Source of the DNA: Clostridiales bacterium
GTDB taxonomy: Bacteria; Bacillota; Clostridia; Christensenellales; Aristaeellaceae
Assembly: GCA_012523405.1 (NCBI GenBank)
Contig: JAAYIN010000047.1
Span: 1 to 64,000, forward strand
Direction: 5' to 3'
DNA: 64,000 nucleotides
Below the pieces are notes generated by a model. The model worked only from the letters and a program-made list of their open reading frames with translations, searched no databases and was not told where the DNA came from. The first letter of the stretch is position 1; each line of letters begins with the position of its first letter. Both the position numbers and the translations under genes were made by a program. Of this stretch, positions 50,617 to 58,491 are shown piece after piece.

Positions 50617-52080
50617 TTAGTCCGTTAAATAGCGGTGACAGGCGGTCGCAGCTTCTTGACCTTCATTGATGGCTCTGACGACAAGGCTCTGCCCGCTGTG
50701 CATATCGCCTGCTGCAAATACGCCTTTGCAGACCGTCTTGTATTGATCAACTGCGACATTTGATCTGGTGTCTTGGTTAAGACCAAACGCCTTCACAAGG
50801 GTATCCTCAGGACCTGTAAAGCCCATGGCAATCAGCACGAGATCCGCTTGCCATTTCTTTGACGTGCCTTGGGTGATCTCAGCGACTTTGCGCCCGCCTG
50901 GAGTCGATTGCCAAGTCACATTGTCCGTGACAACGGCGCTGACATGACCGCTATCATTCGCGAGAAATTCAGAGGTTTGAACAAGGTATTGCCTTGGATC
51001 ATCGCCAAAGCGTGCGATGGCTTCATGCTGCGCATAGTCGACTTTAATCACCTTGGGAAACTCGGGCCATGGGTTTTGACCGGTGCGTGCAGATGGCAGC
51101 TTCGGCATGATTTCTAGCTGATGAACGCTCTTTGCGCCTTGGCGGAGGGCAGTTGCCACGCAGTCCGTACCCGTATCGCCGCCGCCAATAATGATGACAT
51201 GCTTGTTTTTCGCATTGAGGTCATCTGGCGCGGCATAGTCCGGAGTGAGCAATTGCTTTGTGGCGGAGGTTAGGTAATCCAGAGCAAAGGCAATTCCCTT
51301 TGATTCTCGCCCGGGTGCTTTTAGATCACGAGGCTTCCCGCTGCCGCAGCATAGCACAACCGCATCATACTTGGCGCGCAGTTCATCGGCAGAATGATCA
51401 ATGCCAATATGGCAGTTCGTGACAAATTCAATCCCTTCCTCGTGCATGAGCTCTTCGCGGCGCTTGACGATTTTCTTGTCCAGCTTCATGTTTGGGATAC
51501 CGTACATCAACAGCCCGCCGATGCGGTCGCTGCGCTCAAAGACCGTCACGCAATGACCATAGCGGTTGAGCCACTGCGCGCAGGCAAGCCCTGCAGGACC
51601 CGAGCCGATAACGGCAACGGATTTGCCAGTTCGCCGGGTTGGCGTTTGCGGCGTCATCATGCCGCTTTTGAATGCATGCTCAATGATGCTGAGTTCATTT
51701 TGCCTGATGGTGATCTGGGGCTGATTGATACCGCAGGTGCATGCACCCTCGCATAAGGCGGGGCATACACGACCCGTGAACTCGGGAAAACTGTTGGTGA
51801 GAAGCAAGCGATGCGCCGCTTCTGTCCACTCTTCGCGGTAGAGAAGATCGTTCCATTCGGGGATGAGGTTGCCAAGCGGGCAGCCTGTATATACGCCTTT
51901 CAGCTCCATTCCGCTTTGGCAGAATGGAACGGCACAGTTCATGCACCTAGCGGCTTGTTCTTTTTGATCTTTTAGGGGCAGGAGACCGTGAATTTCATCC
52001 CAATCGCCAAGCCTTAAAATGGGGTCGCGGTCTGGGGGCAATTCACGCTGATATTCCATAAAACCAAATAGCTTACCCAT
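50617..52080 (-). CDS. gltD: Glutamate synthase small subunit
   Basis: About 487 residues. The N-terminal Fer4_20 domain has CMNCAVPFC and two further Cys groups for [4Fe-4S] clusters (CPLGN, CPALCEGACTC). The FAD Rossmann motif is VIGSGPAGLACAQ and the NADPH motif IIGGGDTGTDCV. The C-terminal FAMILY motif is GVFAAGDMHSGQSLVV. It passes electrons from NAD(P)H to GltB. The start overlaps the gltB end by eight bases behind GAGGTG, so ATG 52080 is right and the pair is coupled. Confidence 0.95.
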   Translation of the reverse strand: MGKLFGFMEYQRELPPDRDPILRLGDWDEIHGLLPLKDQKEQAARCMNCAVPFCQSGMELKGVYTGCPLGNLIPEWNDLLYREEWTEAAHRLLLTNSFPEFTGRVCPALCEGACTCGINQPQITIRQNELSIIEHAFKSGMMTPQTPTRRTGKSVAVIGSGPAGLACAQWLNRYGHCVTVFERSDRIGGLLMYGIPNMKLDKKIVKRREELMHEEGIEFVTNCHIGIDHSADELRAKYDAVVLCCGSGKPRDLKAPGRESKGIAFALDYLTSATKQLLTPDYAAPDDLNAKNKHVIIIGGGDTGTDCVATALRQGAKSVHQLEIMPKLPSARTGQNPWPEFPKVIKVDYAQHEAIARFGDDPRQYLVQTSEFLANDSGHVSAVVTDNVTWQSTPGGRKVAEITQGTSKKWQADLVLIAMGFTGPEDTLVKAFGLNQDTRSNVAVDQYKTVCKGVFAAGDMHSGQSLVVRAINEGQEAATACHRYLTD

Positions 52081-55000
52081 TCGTACGCACCTCACTTTGC
52101 TTGATTAAATATTGCTTGTATTCGGCCGGGATGACCTTGATGAAGTGCTCGATTTCCGTTCCCCATTTTGTCAGCAGCCTTTGCCCAAGCGGGCTGCCTG
52201 TATGGGCTACGTGGTTTTGCACCCAACCCTTGAGCTTGATCACCTCGTTTGGGTCATCCAGGGATTCCAAAAGCACCATTTCAGTATTGCAGTTATCTTT
52301 GAATGTGCCGTCCGCATCGTAGACATAAGCGATGCCGCCGGACATGCCCGCTGCAAAGTTGCGTCCGGTTTTGCCAAGGATAACCGCATAGCCGCCCGTC
52401 ATGTACTCGCAGCCGTGATCGCCAACGCCCTCGGCTATGGCAAGTGCACCGCTGTTGCGCACGCAGAAACGTTCACCTGCTGCGCCTGAGATATACGCCT
52501 CACCGCTTGTTGCGCCATAGAGCGCGACATTGCCTGTGATGATGTTGTCCTCTGGCCTAAAGCTCGCGCCATGAGGCGGCCTGATGCAGAGGATGCCGCC
52601 AGAAAGACCTTTGCCCATGTAGTCGTTGCAGTCGCCTTCCAGCTCGAGCGTGATGCCTTTGGGAATGAATGCGCCAAAGCTCTGCCCTGCGCTGCCGCGG
52701 AAGGTAAAGTCGATGGTGTGATCGGGCAGCCCCTCATTGCCATACTCGGCTGTCAGGATACTGCCCAGAATCGTACCTGTGACGCGGTCTGTGTTTTTGA
52801 TGGCGAGCGTTGCGGAGATGGGCTGCTTGCTTGCGAGCGCGGGCTGCGCGAGTTCGCACAGTATGCTTTCATCCAACGTTCGCCCAAGCAATGTTTGCTG
52901 TTTCTCGCATGCATAGCAGTTGTCATTTTCTTCGCCGTGCAGACGTTCGAAAATCGCGCTAAGGTCAATGAGGTCATGTTTCCAATTGCCTGAGTCTGCT
53001 TTTTTGATCAAGAGATCGGAACGACCAACCATGTCATTGACTGTCCTAAAACCAAGCTCTGCCATGATTTCTCGAAGCTCCTGCGCGATAAACCGCATGA
53101 AGCTGATGACGTATTCGGGTTTGCCGCGAAAGCGCTTGCGAAGCTCGGGATTTTGAGTTGCGATGCCCATGGGGCAGGTGTCAAGGTTGCATACACGCAT
53201 CATGACGCAGCCAAGCGTGACCAGCGGCGCAGTTGCAAAGCCAAACTCCTCCGCGCCAAGCAGCGCAGCAATAGCAACGTCGCGTCCTGTCATCAGCTTG
53301 CCATCTGTTTCCAAAACGACGCGGCTGCGTAAATTGTTGAGCATGAGGGTTTGGTGGGTTTCTGCAAGCCCAAGCTCCCATGGAAGCCCTGCATGCTTGA
53401 TGCTTGAACGGGGAGAGGCACCTGTGCCGCCATCAAAACCGCTGACCAAAATCAGATCAGCGCCGCCCTTTGCAACGCCAGCTGCAATTGTACCAACGCC
53501 GGCTTCGGATACAAGCTTCACGCTTATGCGGGCTTTTCGATTGGCGTTTTTAAGATCGAAAATCAGCTCTGCTAAATCCTCGATGGAGTAGATATCATGA
53601 TGAGGCGGGGGAGAAATCAGACCAACGCCTGTGGTAGAGTGGCGTGTCTTTGCAATCCACGGATAGACCTTACTGCCGGGGAGCTGTCCGCCTTCCCCGG
53701 GTTTTGCGCCCTGAGCAATTTTGATTTGCAGCTCCTGCGCATGCACGAGGTAGTTGCTTGTCACGCCAAAACGACCTGAGGCAACCTGCTTGATCGCGCT
53801 TTGACGGCTGTCGCCATTGCTGTCAGGCGTGTAGCGCCTTTCGTCCTCGCCGCCCTCGCCCGAATTGCTTTTGCCGCCGATTCGGTTCATCGCAATAGCA
53901 AGGCATTCATGGGCTTCTCTGCTCAGTGAGCCATAGCTCATGGCACCTGTCTTGAAGCGCTTTAGGATGCTGCTGACACTCTCCACTTCCTCAATGGCAA
54001 TGGACGGACGTTTTTTCTGCCATGTCATGAGGCTGCGAAGGGTTGCCTTTTGAGGGCTGTCGTTTAGCATGGATGAATATTGCTTGAACAGATCGTAGTC
54101 GTCAGTCCATACCGCTTGCTGCAAAAGGTGGATGACTTCGGGGTTGTAGAGATGGTATTCCTCACCCCTGCGCCATTGGAAAACACCGCCTGGGCTGAGC
54201 GTTGGTTCATGGAATGGGCTGAAGAAGGCATCCTTGTGCCTTGCCTCATTTTCCTTGGCGATGCCTGAAAGACCCATGCCGCTGATGCGGCTCACGGTCT
54301 TTGGAAAGTATTCATCGATGAGCTTGCTGCTAAGCCCGACCGCTTCAAAAAGCTGCGAACCGCGATAGCTTTGCACGGTTGATATGCCCATCTTGGACAT
54401 GGTTTTTACAATGCCCTTGACGATGGCCTTGATATAGTGAGCATGCGCTTCCTCAACGGTTTGGGATGGGATCAAACCATCCTCGCAGGCCTTGGTAACG
54501 GTTGCTAATGCGAGGTATGGATTGATGGCAGTCACACCATAGCCTACCAGCAGGGCGAAGTGGTGAATTTCGGTGGGTTCGCCTGATTGGAGCAATATGC
54601 TCAGCTGTGTGCGAATGGAATGCTTTGTGGTGTGGTTTTGTACACCTGAAACAGCAAGGAGCGATGGCACGGCTGCATGCGTGCTGTCCACGCCTCGATC
54701 CGACAGAATGAAAATATTATAACCCTGCTCAAATTTCTCATCAATCTTCTGATAGATATCCTTCATGGTCTGTGATATGCCCTTATGCCCCTTTGTCGGA
54801 TCATAGAGCAAGGACAGGGTGCAGGTTCGGAAACCCTCTGTGTCAAGGGAGCGTACCTTGTGCAGCTCCGCGTCAGTCATGATGGGGGAAGTGAGCTTGA
54901 TCTGGCGGCAGCTTTGCGGAGAGGGGGAGAGCAAATTGCCTTCGGAGCCGATGTAAACGCGCGTTGAGGTGACGATTTCCTCGCGGATGGCGTCGATTGG

Positions 55001-56596
55001 CGGATTGGTCACCTGTGCAAAAAATTGATGGAAGTAGTCAAAGAGCAATTGCGGCTTATCGGAAAGTATGGCAAGGGGCAGATCTGCGCCCATCGCGCCT
55101 GTTGGTTCTGCGCCTGCTTTTGCCATTGGAATGATAACGTCCTTCACCTGTTCCCATGTGTAGCCAAAGGCTTTTTGCTGCTGCCAAAGCGGCGTGGCTG
55201 ATGCTTGGATCGGCGTATCGTTGCTGGGCAATGTTTCGATATTCATGCGAAGTTGCTTTGCCCAATTATCATAGGGATACATGGCCGCCATGTGGTTTTT
55301 GATCTCCGCGTCGTTGATCACAAGTCCCTTTTCGGTGTCCACTAGCAGCATACGGCCGGGACGCAGGCGATCCTTATAGAGTACCTTTTCCGGCGGTACA
55401 TCAACAACCCCTGTTTCAGAGGCCAAGACGAGCAGGTCGTCGGTTGTGACGAGGTATCGCGCAGGGCGCAGACCATTTCGATCGAGCATCGCCAATGCTT
55501 GCACGCCGTTTGTGACTGCCATTGCGGCAGGACCATCCCATGCATCCATCAAATGGCTGTGGAACTCGTAGAAAGCGCGCAATTCCTTTGTCATGCTTTG
55601 GTTCTTCTCCCATGGCTCTGGGATCATCATCATGGCAGAATGGGGAAGGGTGCGTCCTGCTAGCAGCAGGAATTCAAGCGCGTTGTCAAACATGGCGCTG
55701 TCGCTGCCGTCGTCATTGACAATGGGGAATATATCGCTCAGTTTATCGCCGAACAGATCGGTTTTAACACTGCTTTGGCGGGCGTTCATGCGCTTTTGAT
55801 TGCCTGTGATGGTGTTGATCTCACCGTTGTGGATGGTATAGCGATTTGGATGTGCGCGTTCCCAGCTGGGGAAGGTGTTGGTGGAATAGCGGCTGTGCAC
55901 GAGCGCGATGGAGGTCTGAAAATCCAAGTCGGATAGGTCTAGGAAGAATTCTCCAACCTGACGGCTTAGCAGCATGCCCTTGTAGACGATGGTGCGGCAG
56001 CTCAGACTGGCTGCGTAAAAATCGCCCTGCTTGGCATCCGGAGCATAGCGAAGGCGCTTCTCAGCTGTCTTACGGATCAGATAGAGCTTGCGCTCAAAGT
56101 CGATTTCGTTTGTGAGATCAGCACTTTTCTCAATGAATGCCTGACGGATGGCAGGCATGCATTCGCGTGCGGTATTGCCTAGTGTTGCACCATGCGTGGG
56201 CACATTGCGCCAGCCCAGAAAGCGCTGTCCTTCCTCAGCTACAATCTGCTCAAATTCCTTCTCGATTTTCTCGCGGCGTTTTTTATCAGCACTTAAAAAA
56301 AGCATGCCAACGCCATAGGAACCCTGCCTTGGCAAAACCATGCCGCCAAGCTTGCATTCCTTTTCAAAAAACAGATGAGGAAGCTGGGTGAGTATGCCTG
56401 CGCCGTCGCCTGTATCGGGCTCTGCGCCGATGCCGCCGCGATGGGCGAGACTAAGCAGCACGTGGAGTGCTTCGGATACGATATCGTGGGAGGCCTTGCC
56501 TTTGATATGTACCAGCATCCCAATGCCACATGCGTCATGTTCGAACTGAGGTGAGTATAAAGCTTGCTGTCGTGGATATCCCTGTGAAACCTTCAT
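52073..56596 (-). CDS. gltB: Glutamate synthase large subunit
   Basis: About 1507 residues. After a propeptide of about 22 residues (MKVSQGYPRQQALYSPQFEHDA) comes the class II glutaminase Cys in ACGIGMLV. Next are the central domain, the FMN-binding synthase domain (LPGSKVYPWIAKTRHSTTGVGLISPPPHHDIYS region), the [3Fe-4S] cysteines CNLDTCPMGIATQ, and a C-terminal GXGXG beta-helix. It makes glutamate from glutamine and 2-oxoglutarate. Start ATG 56596 has a G-rich ribosome site eight bases away; the open frame extends to an ATG at 56713, right at the expected transcript start. Confidence 0.94.
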   Translation of the reverse strand: MKVSQGYPRQQALYSPQFEHDACGIGMLVHIKGKASHDIVSEALHVLLSLAHRGGIGAEPDTGDGAGILTQLPHLFFEKECKLGGMVLPRQGSYGVGMLFLSADKKRREKIEKEFEQIVAEEGQRFLGWRNVPTHGATLGNTARECMPAIRQAFIEKSADLTNEIDFERKLYLIRKTAEKRLRYAPDAKQGDFYAASLSCRTIVYKGMLLSRQVGEFFLDLSDLDFQTSIALVHSRYSTNTFPSWERAHPNRYTIHNGEINTITGNQKRMNARQSSVKTDLFGDKLSDIFPIVNDDGSDSAMFDNALEFLLLAGRTLPHSAMMMIPEPWEKNQSMTKELRAFYEFHSHLMDAWDGPAAMAVTNGVQALAMLDRNGLRPARYLVTTDDLLVLASETGVVDVPPEKVLYKDRLRPGRMLLVDTEKGLVINDAEIKNHMAAMYPYDNWAKQLRMNIETLPSNDTPIQASATPLWQQQKAFGYTWEQVKDVIIPMAKAGAEPTGAMGADLPLAILSDKPQLLFDYFHQFFAQVTNPPIDAIREEIVTSTRVYIGSEGNLLSPSPQSCRQIKLTSPIMTDAELHKVRSLDTEGFRTCTLSLLYDPTKGHKGISQTMKDIYQKIDEKFEQGYNIFILSDRGVDSTHAAVPSLLAVSGVQNHTTKHSIRTQLSILLQSGEPTEIHHFALLVGYGVTAINPYLALATVTKACEDGLIPSQTVEEAHAHYIKAIVKGIVKTMSKMGISTVQSYRGSQLFEAVGLSSKLIDEYFPKTVSRISGMGLSGIAKENEARHKDAFFSPFHEPTLSPGGVFQWRRGEEYHLYNPEVIHLLQQAVWTDDYDLFKQYSSMLNDSPQKATLRSLMTWQKKRPSIAIEEVESVSSILKRFKTGAMSYGSLSREAHECLAIAMNRIGGKSNSGEGGEDERRYTPDSNGDSRQSAIKQVASGRFGVTSNYLVHAQELQIKIAQGAKPGEGGQLPGSKVYPWIAKTRHSTTGVGLISPPPHHDIYSIEDLAELIFDLKNANRKARISVKLVSEAGVGTIAAGVAKGGADLILVSGFDGGTGASPRSSIKHAGLPWELGLAETHQTLMLNNLRSRVVLETDGKLMTGRDVAIAALLGAEEFGFATAPLVTLGCVMMRVCNLDTCPMGIATQNPELRKRFRGKPEYVISFMRFIAQELREIMAELGFRTVNDMVGRSDLLIKKADSGNWKHDLIDLSAIFERLHGEENDNCYACEKQQTLLGRTLDESILCELAQPALASKQPISATLAIKNTDRVTGTILGSILTAEYGNEGLPDHTIDFTFRGSAGQSFGAFIPKGITLELEGDCNDYMGKGLSGGILCIRPPHGASFRPEDNIITGNVALYGATSGEAYISGAAGERFCVRNSGALAIAEGVGDHGCEYMTGGYAVILGKTGRNFAAGMSGGIAYVYDADGTFKDNCNTEMVLLESLDDPNEVIKLKGWVQNHVAHTGSPLGQRLLTKWGTEIEHFIKVIPAEYKQYLIKQSEVRTNG

Positions 56597-56647
56597 GCGG
56601 TCAGCCCCCCCTGTCAACTTACCGGAAGTGTACTTCCTTTCGTGAAC

Positions 56648-56689
56648 AAAAAAGCACGCCAAAGACAAAACTCGTCTTTGAGCGTGCTT
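56648..56689 (-). terminator. Possible attenuator in the gltB leader
   Basis: In the gltB transcript AAGCACGC..AAAGAC pairs with GTCTTT..GCGTGCTT and is followed by six U: a full intrinsic terminator between the promoter and the gltB start, 52 bases before the ATG. The only other gene nearby points away, so premature termination of gltBD is the natural reading. Confidence 0.65.
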
Positions 56690-56718
56690 ATTGTGCAAAT
56701 GCACCTTTTGCATAAAAT

Positions 56719-56748
56719 ATTATACCTGTAAAAAGAACTGATTGGCAA
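56719..56748 (-). promoter_or_regulatory. Promoter of gltBD
   Basis: TTGCCA (56743-56748), 18 bases, TATAAT (56719-56724) on the minus strand; transcript start expected near 56712. Confidence 0.65.
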
Positions 56749-56886
56749 GCGTGATACAAAAGAAGAACAAAAATGACATGGTACGTGAATCGAAATAATC
56801 GATTTGCCAATTGGCGAGGGACGAAGCATAGCCTCAAATGATAAATTGTGCTATGATATGAAAAACAATACATGAGGTGTTTAAAA

Positions 56887-57705
56887 ATGATCGGGAAAAG
56901 AATAGAGATTGATGCGGTTGGTGGTGTCAAAATCCCAATGGATACTTATATTCCAGAGGTGACAGACGCCATTGACATCAATATCATGAGACCATCTGTT
57001 GTGATTTGCCCGGGCGGCGGGTATACGCATTTGGCCAAGCGCGAGGCTGAGCCGATTGCGCTGGCATTCGTGGCTGCTGGATTTAATGCCTTTGTGATTT
57101 GGTATCGCATTTCGCCAAATCGTTACCCGATTCCTCAGCAGGATGCTGCCAGCGCAGTCGCGTATGTGAGGGCGCATGCCAAAGAGCTGCACTCGCATCC
57201 CGACCATATCGCTATTATGGGCTTTTCTGCTGGCGGTCATTTGGCAGGAAGCCTTGGAACACGCTGGCAATGCAAAGAACTTTGGGAGCCCATGGGTCTG
57301 GCTCCCCAGCAGGTGCGCCCCAATGCCATGGTGCTGTGCTACCCGGTGATCAGCGGCGGTGAATATGCCCATCGCGGTTCATTTGAAGCGTTGACCGGCG
57401 TGAAGGACGAGAATACCCATCGAGCGTATTCGGTGGATCAATGGGTGACGGAAAGCTGTCCGCCGACATTCCTATGGCATATATTTGAAGATGGTGCTGT
57501 GCCTGTGCAAAACAGCCTGCTGATGGCGACCGCACTTGCCAAGCATGGGGTTCTCACCCAGATGCATATCTTCCCCTACGGGGGCCATGGAGCAGCGCTG
57601 TGCAATGAGCAAACATCGGGCGTAAATGGCGCGCATCATATCAACCCGCATAATGCAGCATGGGCAGGAATGGCACAGGCGTTTTTAAAACAGATATTTG
57701 CATAA
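56887..57705 (+). CDS. Alpha/beta hydrolase (BD-FAE-like esterase)
   Basis: 272 residues of the hydrolase fold. The oxyanion loop is VICPGGGYTHLAKRE, the nucleophile elbow GFSAGGHLAG, the acid probably the Asp in FEDGAVP, and the His in YGGHGAAL. This order fits small esterases that deacetylate xylan or other glycans. No signal peptide, so it acts in the cytoplasm. GAGGTG seven bases before ATG 56887 sets the start, not the ATG that overlaps the ribosome site. Followed by a strong terminator. Confidence 0.88.
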   Translation: MIGKRIEIDAVGGVKIPMDTYIPEVTDAIDINIMRPSVVICPGGGYTHLAKREAEPIALAFVAAGFNAFVIWYRISPNRYPIPQQDAASAVAYVRAHAKELHSHPDHIAIMGFSAGGHLAGSLGTRWQCKELWEPMGLAPQQVRPNAMVLCYPVISGGEYAHRGSFEALTGVKDENTHRAYSVDQWVTESCPPTFLWHIFEDGAVPVQNSLLMATALAKHGVLTQMHIFPYGGHGAALCNEQTSGVNGAHHINPHNAAWAGMAQAFLKQIFA

Positions 57706-57707
57706 TC

Positions 57708-57738
57708 AAGAGGACGCTGAGTTGCTCAGCGTCCTCTT
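57708..57738. terminator. Bidirectional terminator
   Basis: AAGAGGACGCTGAG/CTCAGCGTCCTCTT, 14-bp perfect stem with a three-base loop, between convergent genes. Confidence 0.85.
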
Positions 57739-57759
57739 TCATTGTTTAATGACCTTTGA

Positions 57760-58317
57760 TCAGCCGTTTCCGATTTCTGCTGCATGGGTAATGAATTCTC
57801 CGGTTTTTGCATCGATTTTGCAATCGCCATAGGTTTTCTCGCCATCAGTGACAAATTCGAATGTCCAGATATGATCATAATCTTTGCCGTTATATTGATA
57901 GCGGAAAGTGTAAAGAGCTATCATTTCGTCCATCAGTGAGGCTTCATAAATGCCTTTTGCATCCGTGCGGAACTGACTCCAAGCGAGCTCGACGGCTTTG
58001 TCTTTTTGCATGTCATCCTCAGCGGGAATACCGCAAATAGAGGTCCCGTCGATCTCTTCCAATGCATATGCAGCGGCTTTGTATTCGTAGGGCCAGAAGT
58101 AGATATCCTCGCCAAACTCCTCTTTCCATGTCTCAATCAAATCGGGCAGAGCATCGGGAGAAGGAATCAATTCATCCATGACATCCCAATAGGTTTGCGG
58201 AAAAACATCGGTATGCCAATGCGCGGGATACCCCGTTGTGGTTGCGCAGGCCAAGACAGTTGGCATGAGCATCGTGGTGAGGAGTAGTAATGCTAAAATT
58301 CTAAAATGCTTTTTCAT
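57760..58317 (-). CDS. Secreted PepSY-like protein
   Basis: About 185 residues. A signal peptide (MKKHFRILALLLLTTMLMP, then TVLACATTT) may end in SPase I cleavage after VLA or act as a weak lipobox at the Cys. The C-terminal third has the PepSY-like pattern YDHIWTFEFVTDGEKTYGDCKIDAKTGEF. AAAGGAG seven bases before ATG 58317 fixes the start. PepSY proteins often inhibit or shield peptidases; the role here is not known. Confidence 0.65.
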   Translation of the reverse strand: MKKHFRILALLLLTTMLMPTVLACATTTGYPAHWHTDVFPQTYWDVMDELIPSPDALPDLIETWKEEFGEDIYFWPYEYKAAAYALEEIDGTSICGIPAEDDMQKDKAVELAWSQFRTDAKGIYEASLMDEMIALYTFRYQYNGKDYDHIWTFEFVTDGEKTYGDCKIDAKTGEFITHAAEIGNG

Positions 58318-58446
58318 TTGAGCACTCCTTTCATTTGTACCATTCATAACTTTCTTCATTGATCGATCATATAACAAACGCGTGCAGCGTGGGAAATCGT
58401 GCCAAACGCATGCTTCACAATTGCAACAATGGAGAAAGTGATTCGA

Positions 58447-58478
58447 AAAGAGCGCTATTCAAATGATTAGCGCTCTTT
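58447..58478. terminator. Terminator downstream of the P-type ATPase
   Basis: AAAGAGCGCTA/TAGCGCTCTTT stem with a ten-base loop. The gap from 58318 to 58446 otherwise shows only the upstream region of the PepSY-like gene. Confidence 0.75.
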
Positions 58479-58491
58479 GTGGAAATCCTTA

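Noticed and set aside
56597-56713. 39-codon N-terminal extension of GltB
   Set aside because: It would run through the terminator hairpin and place residues ahead of the normal propeptide; the internal ATG has a proper ribosome site. Kept only as a possible leader peptide.
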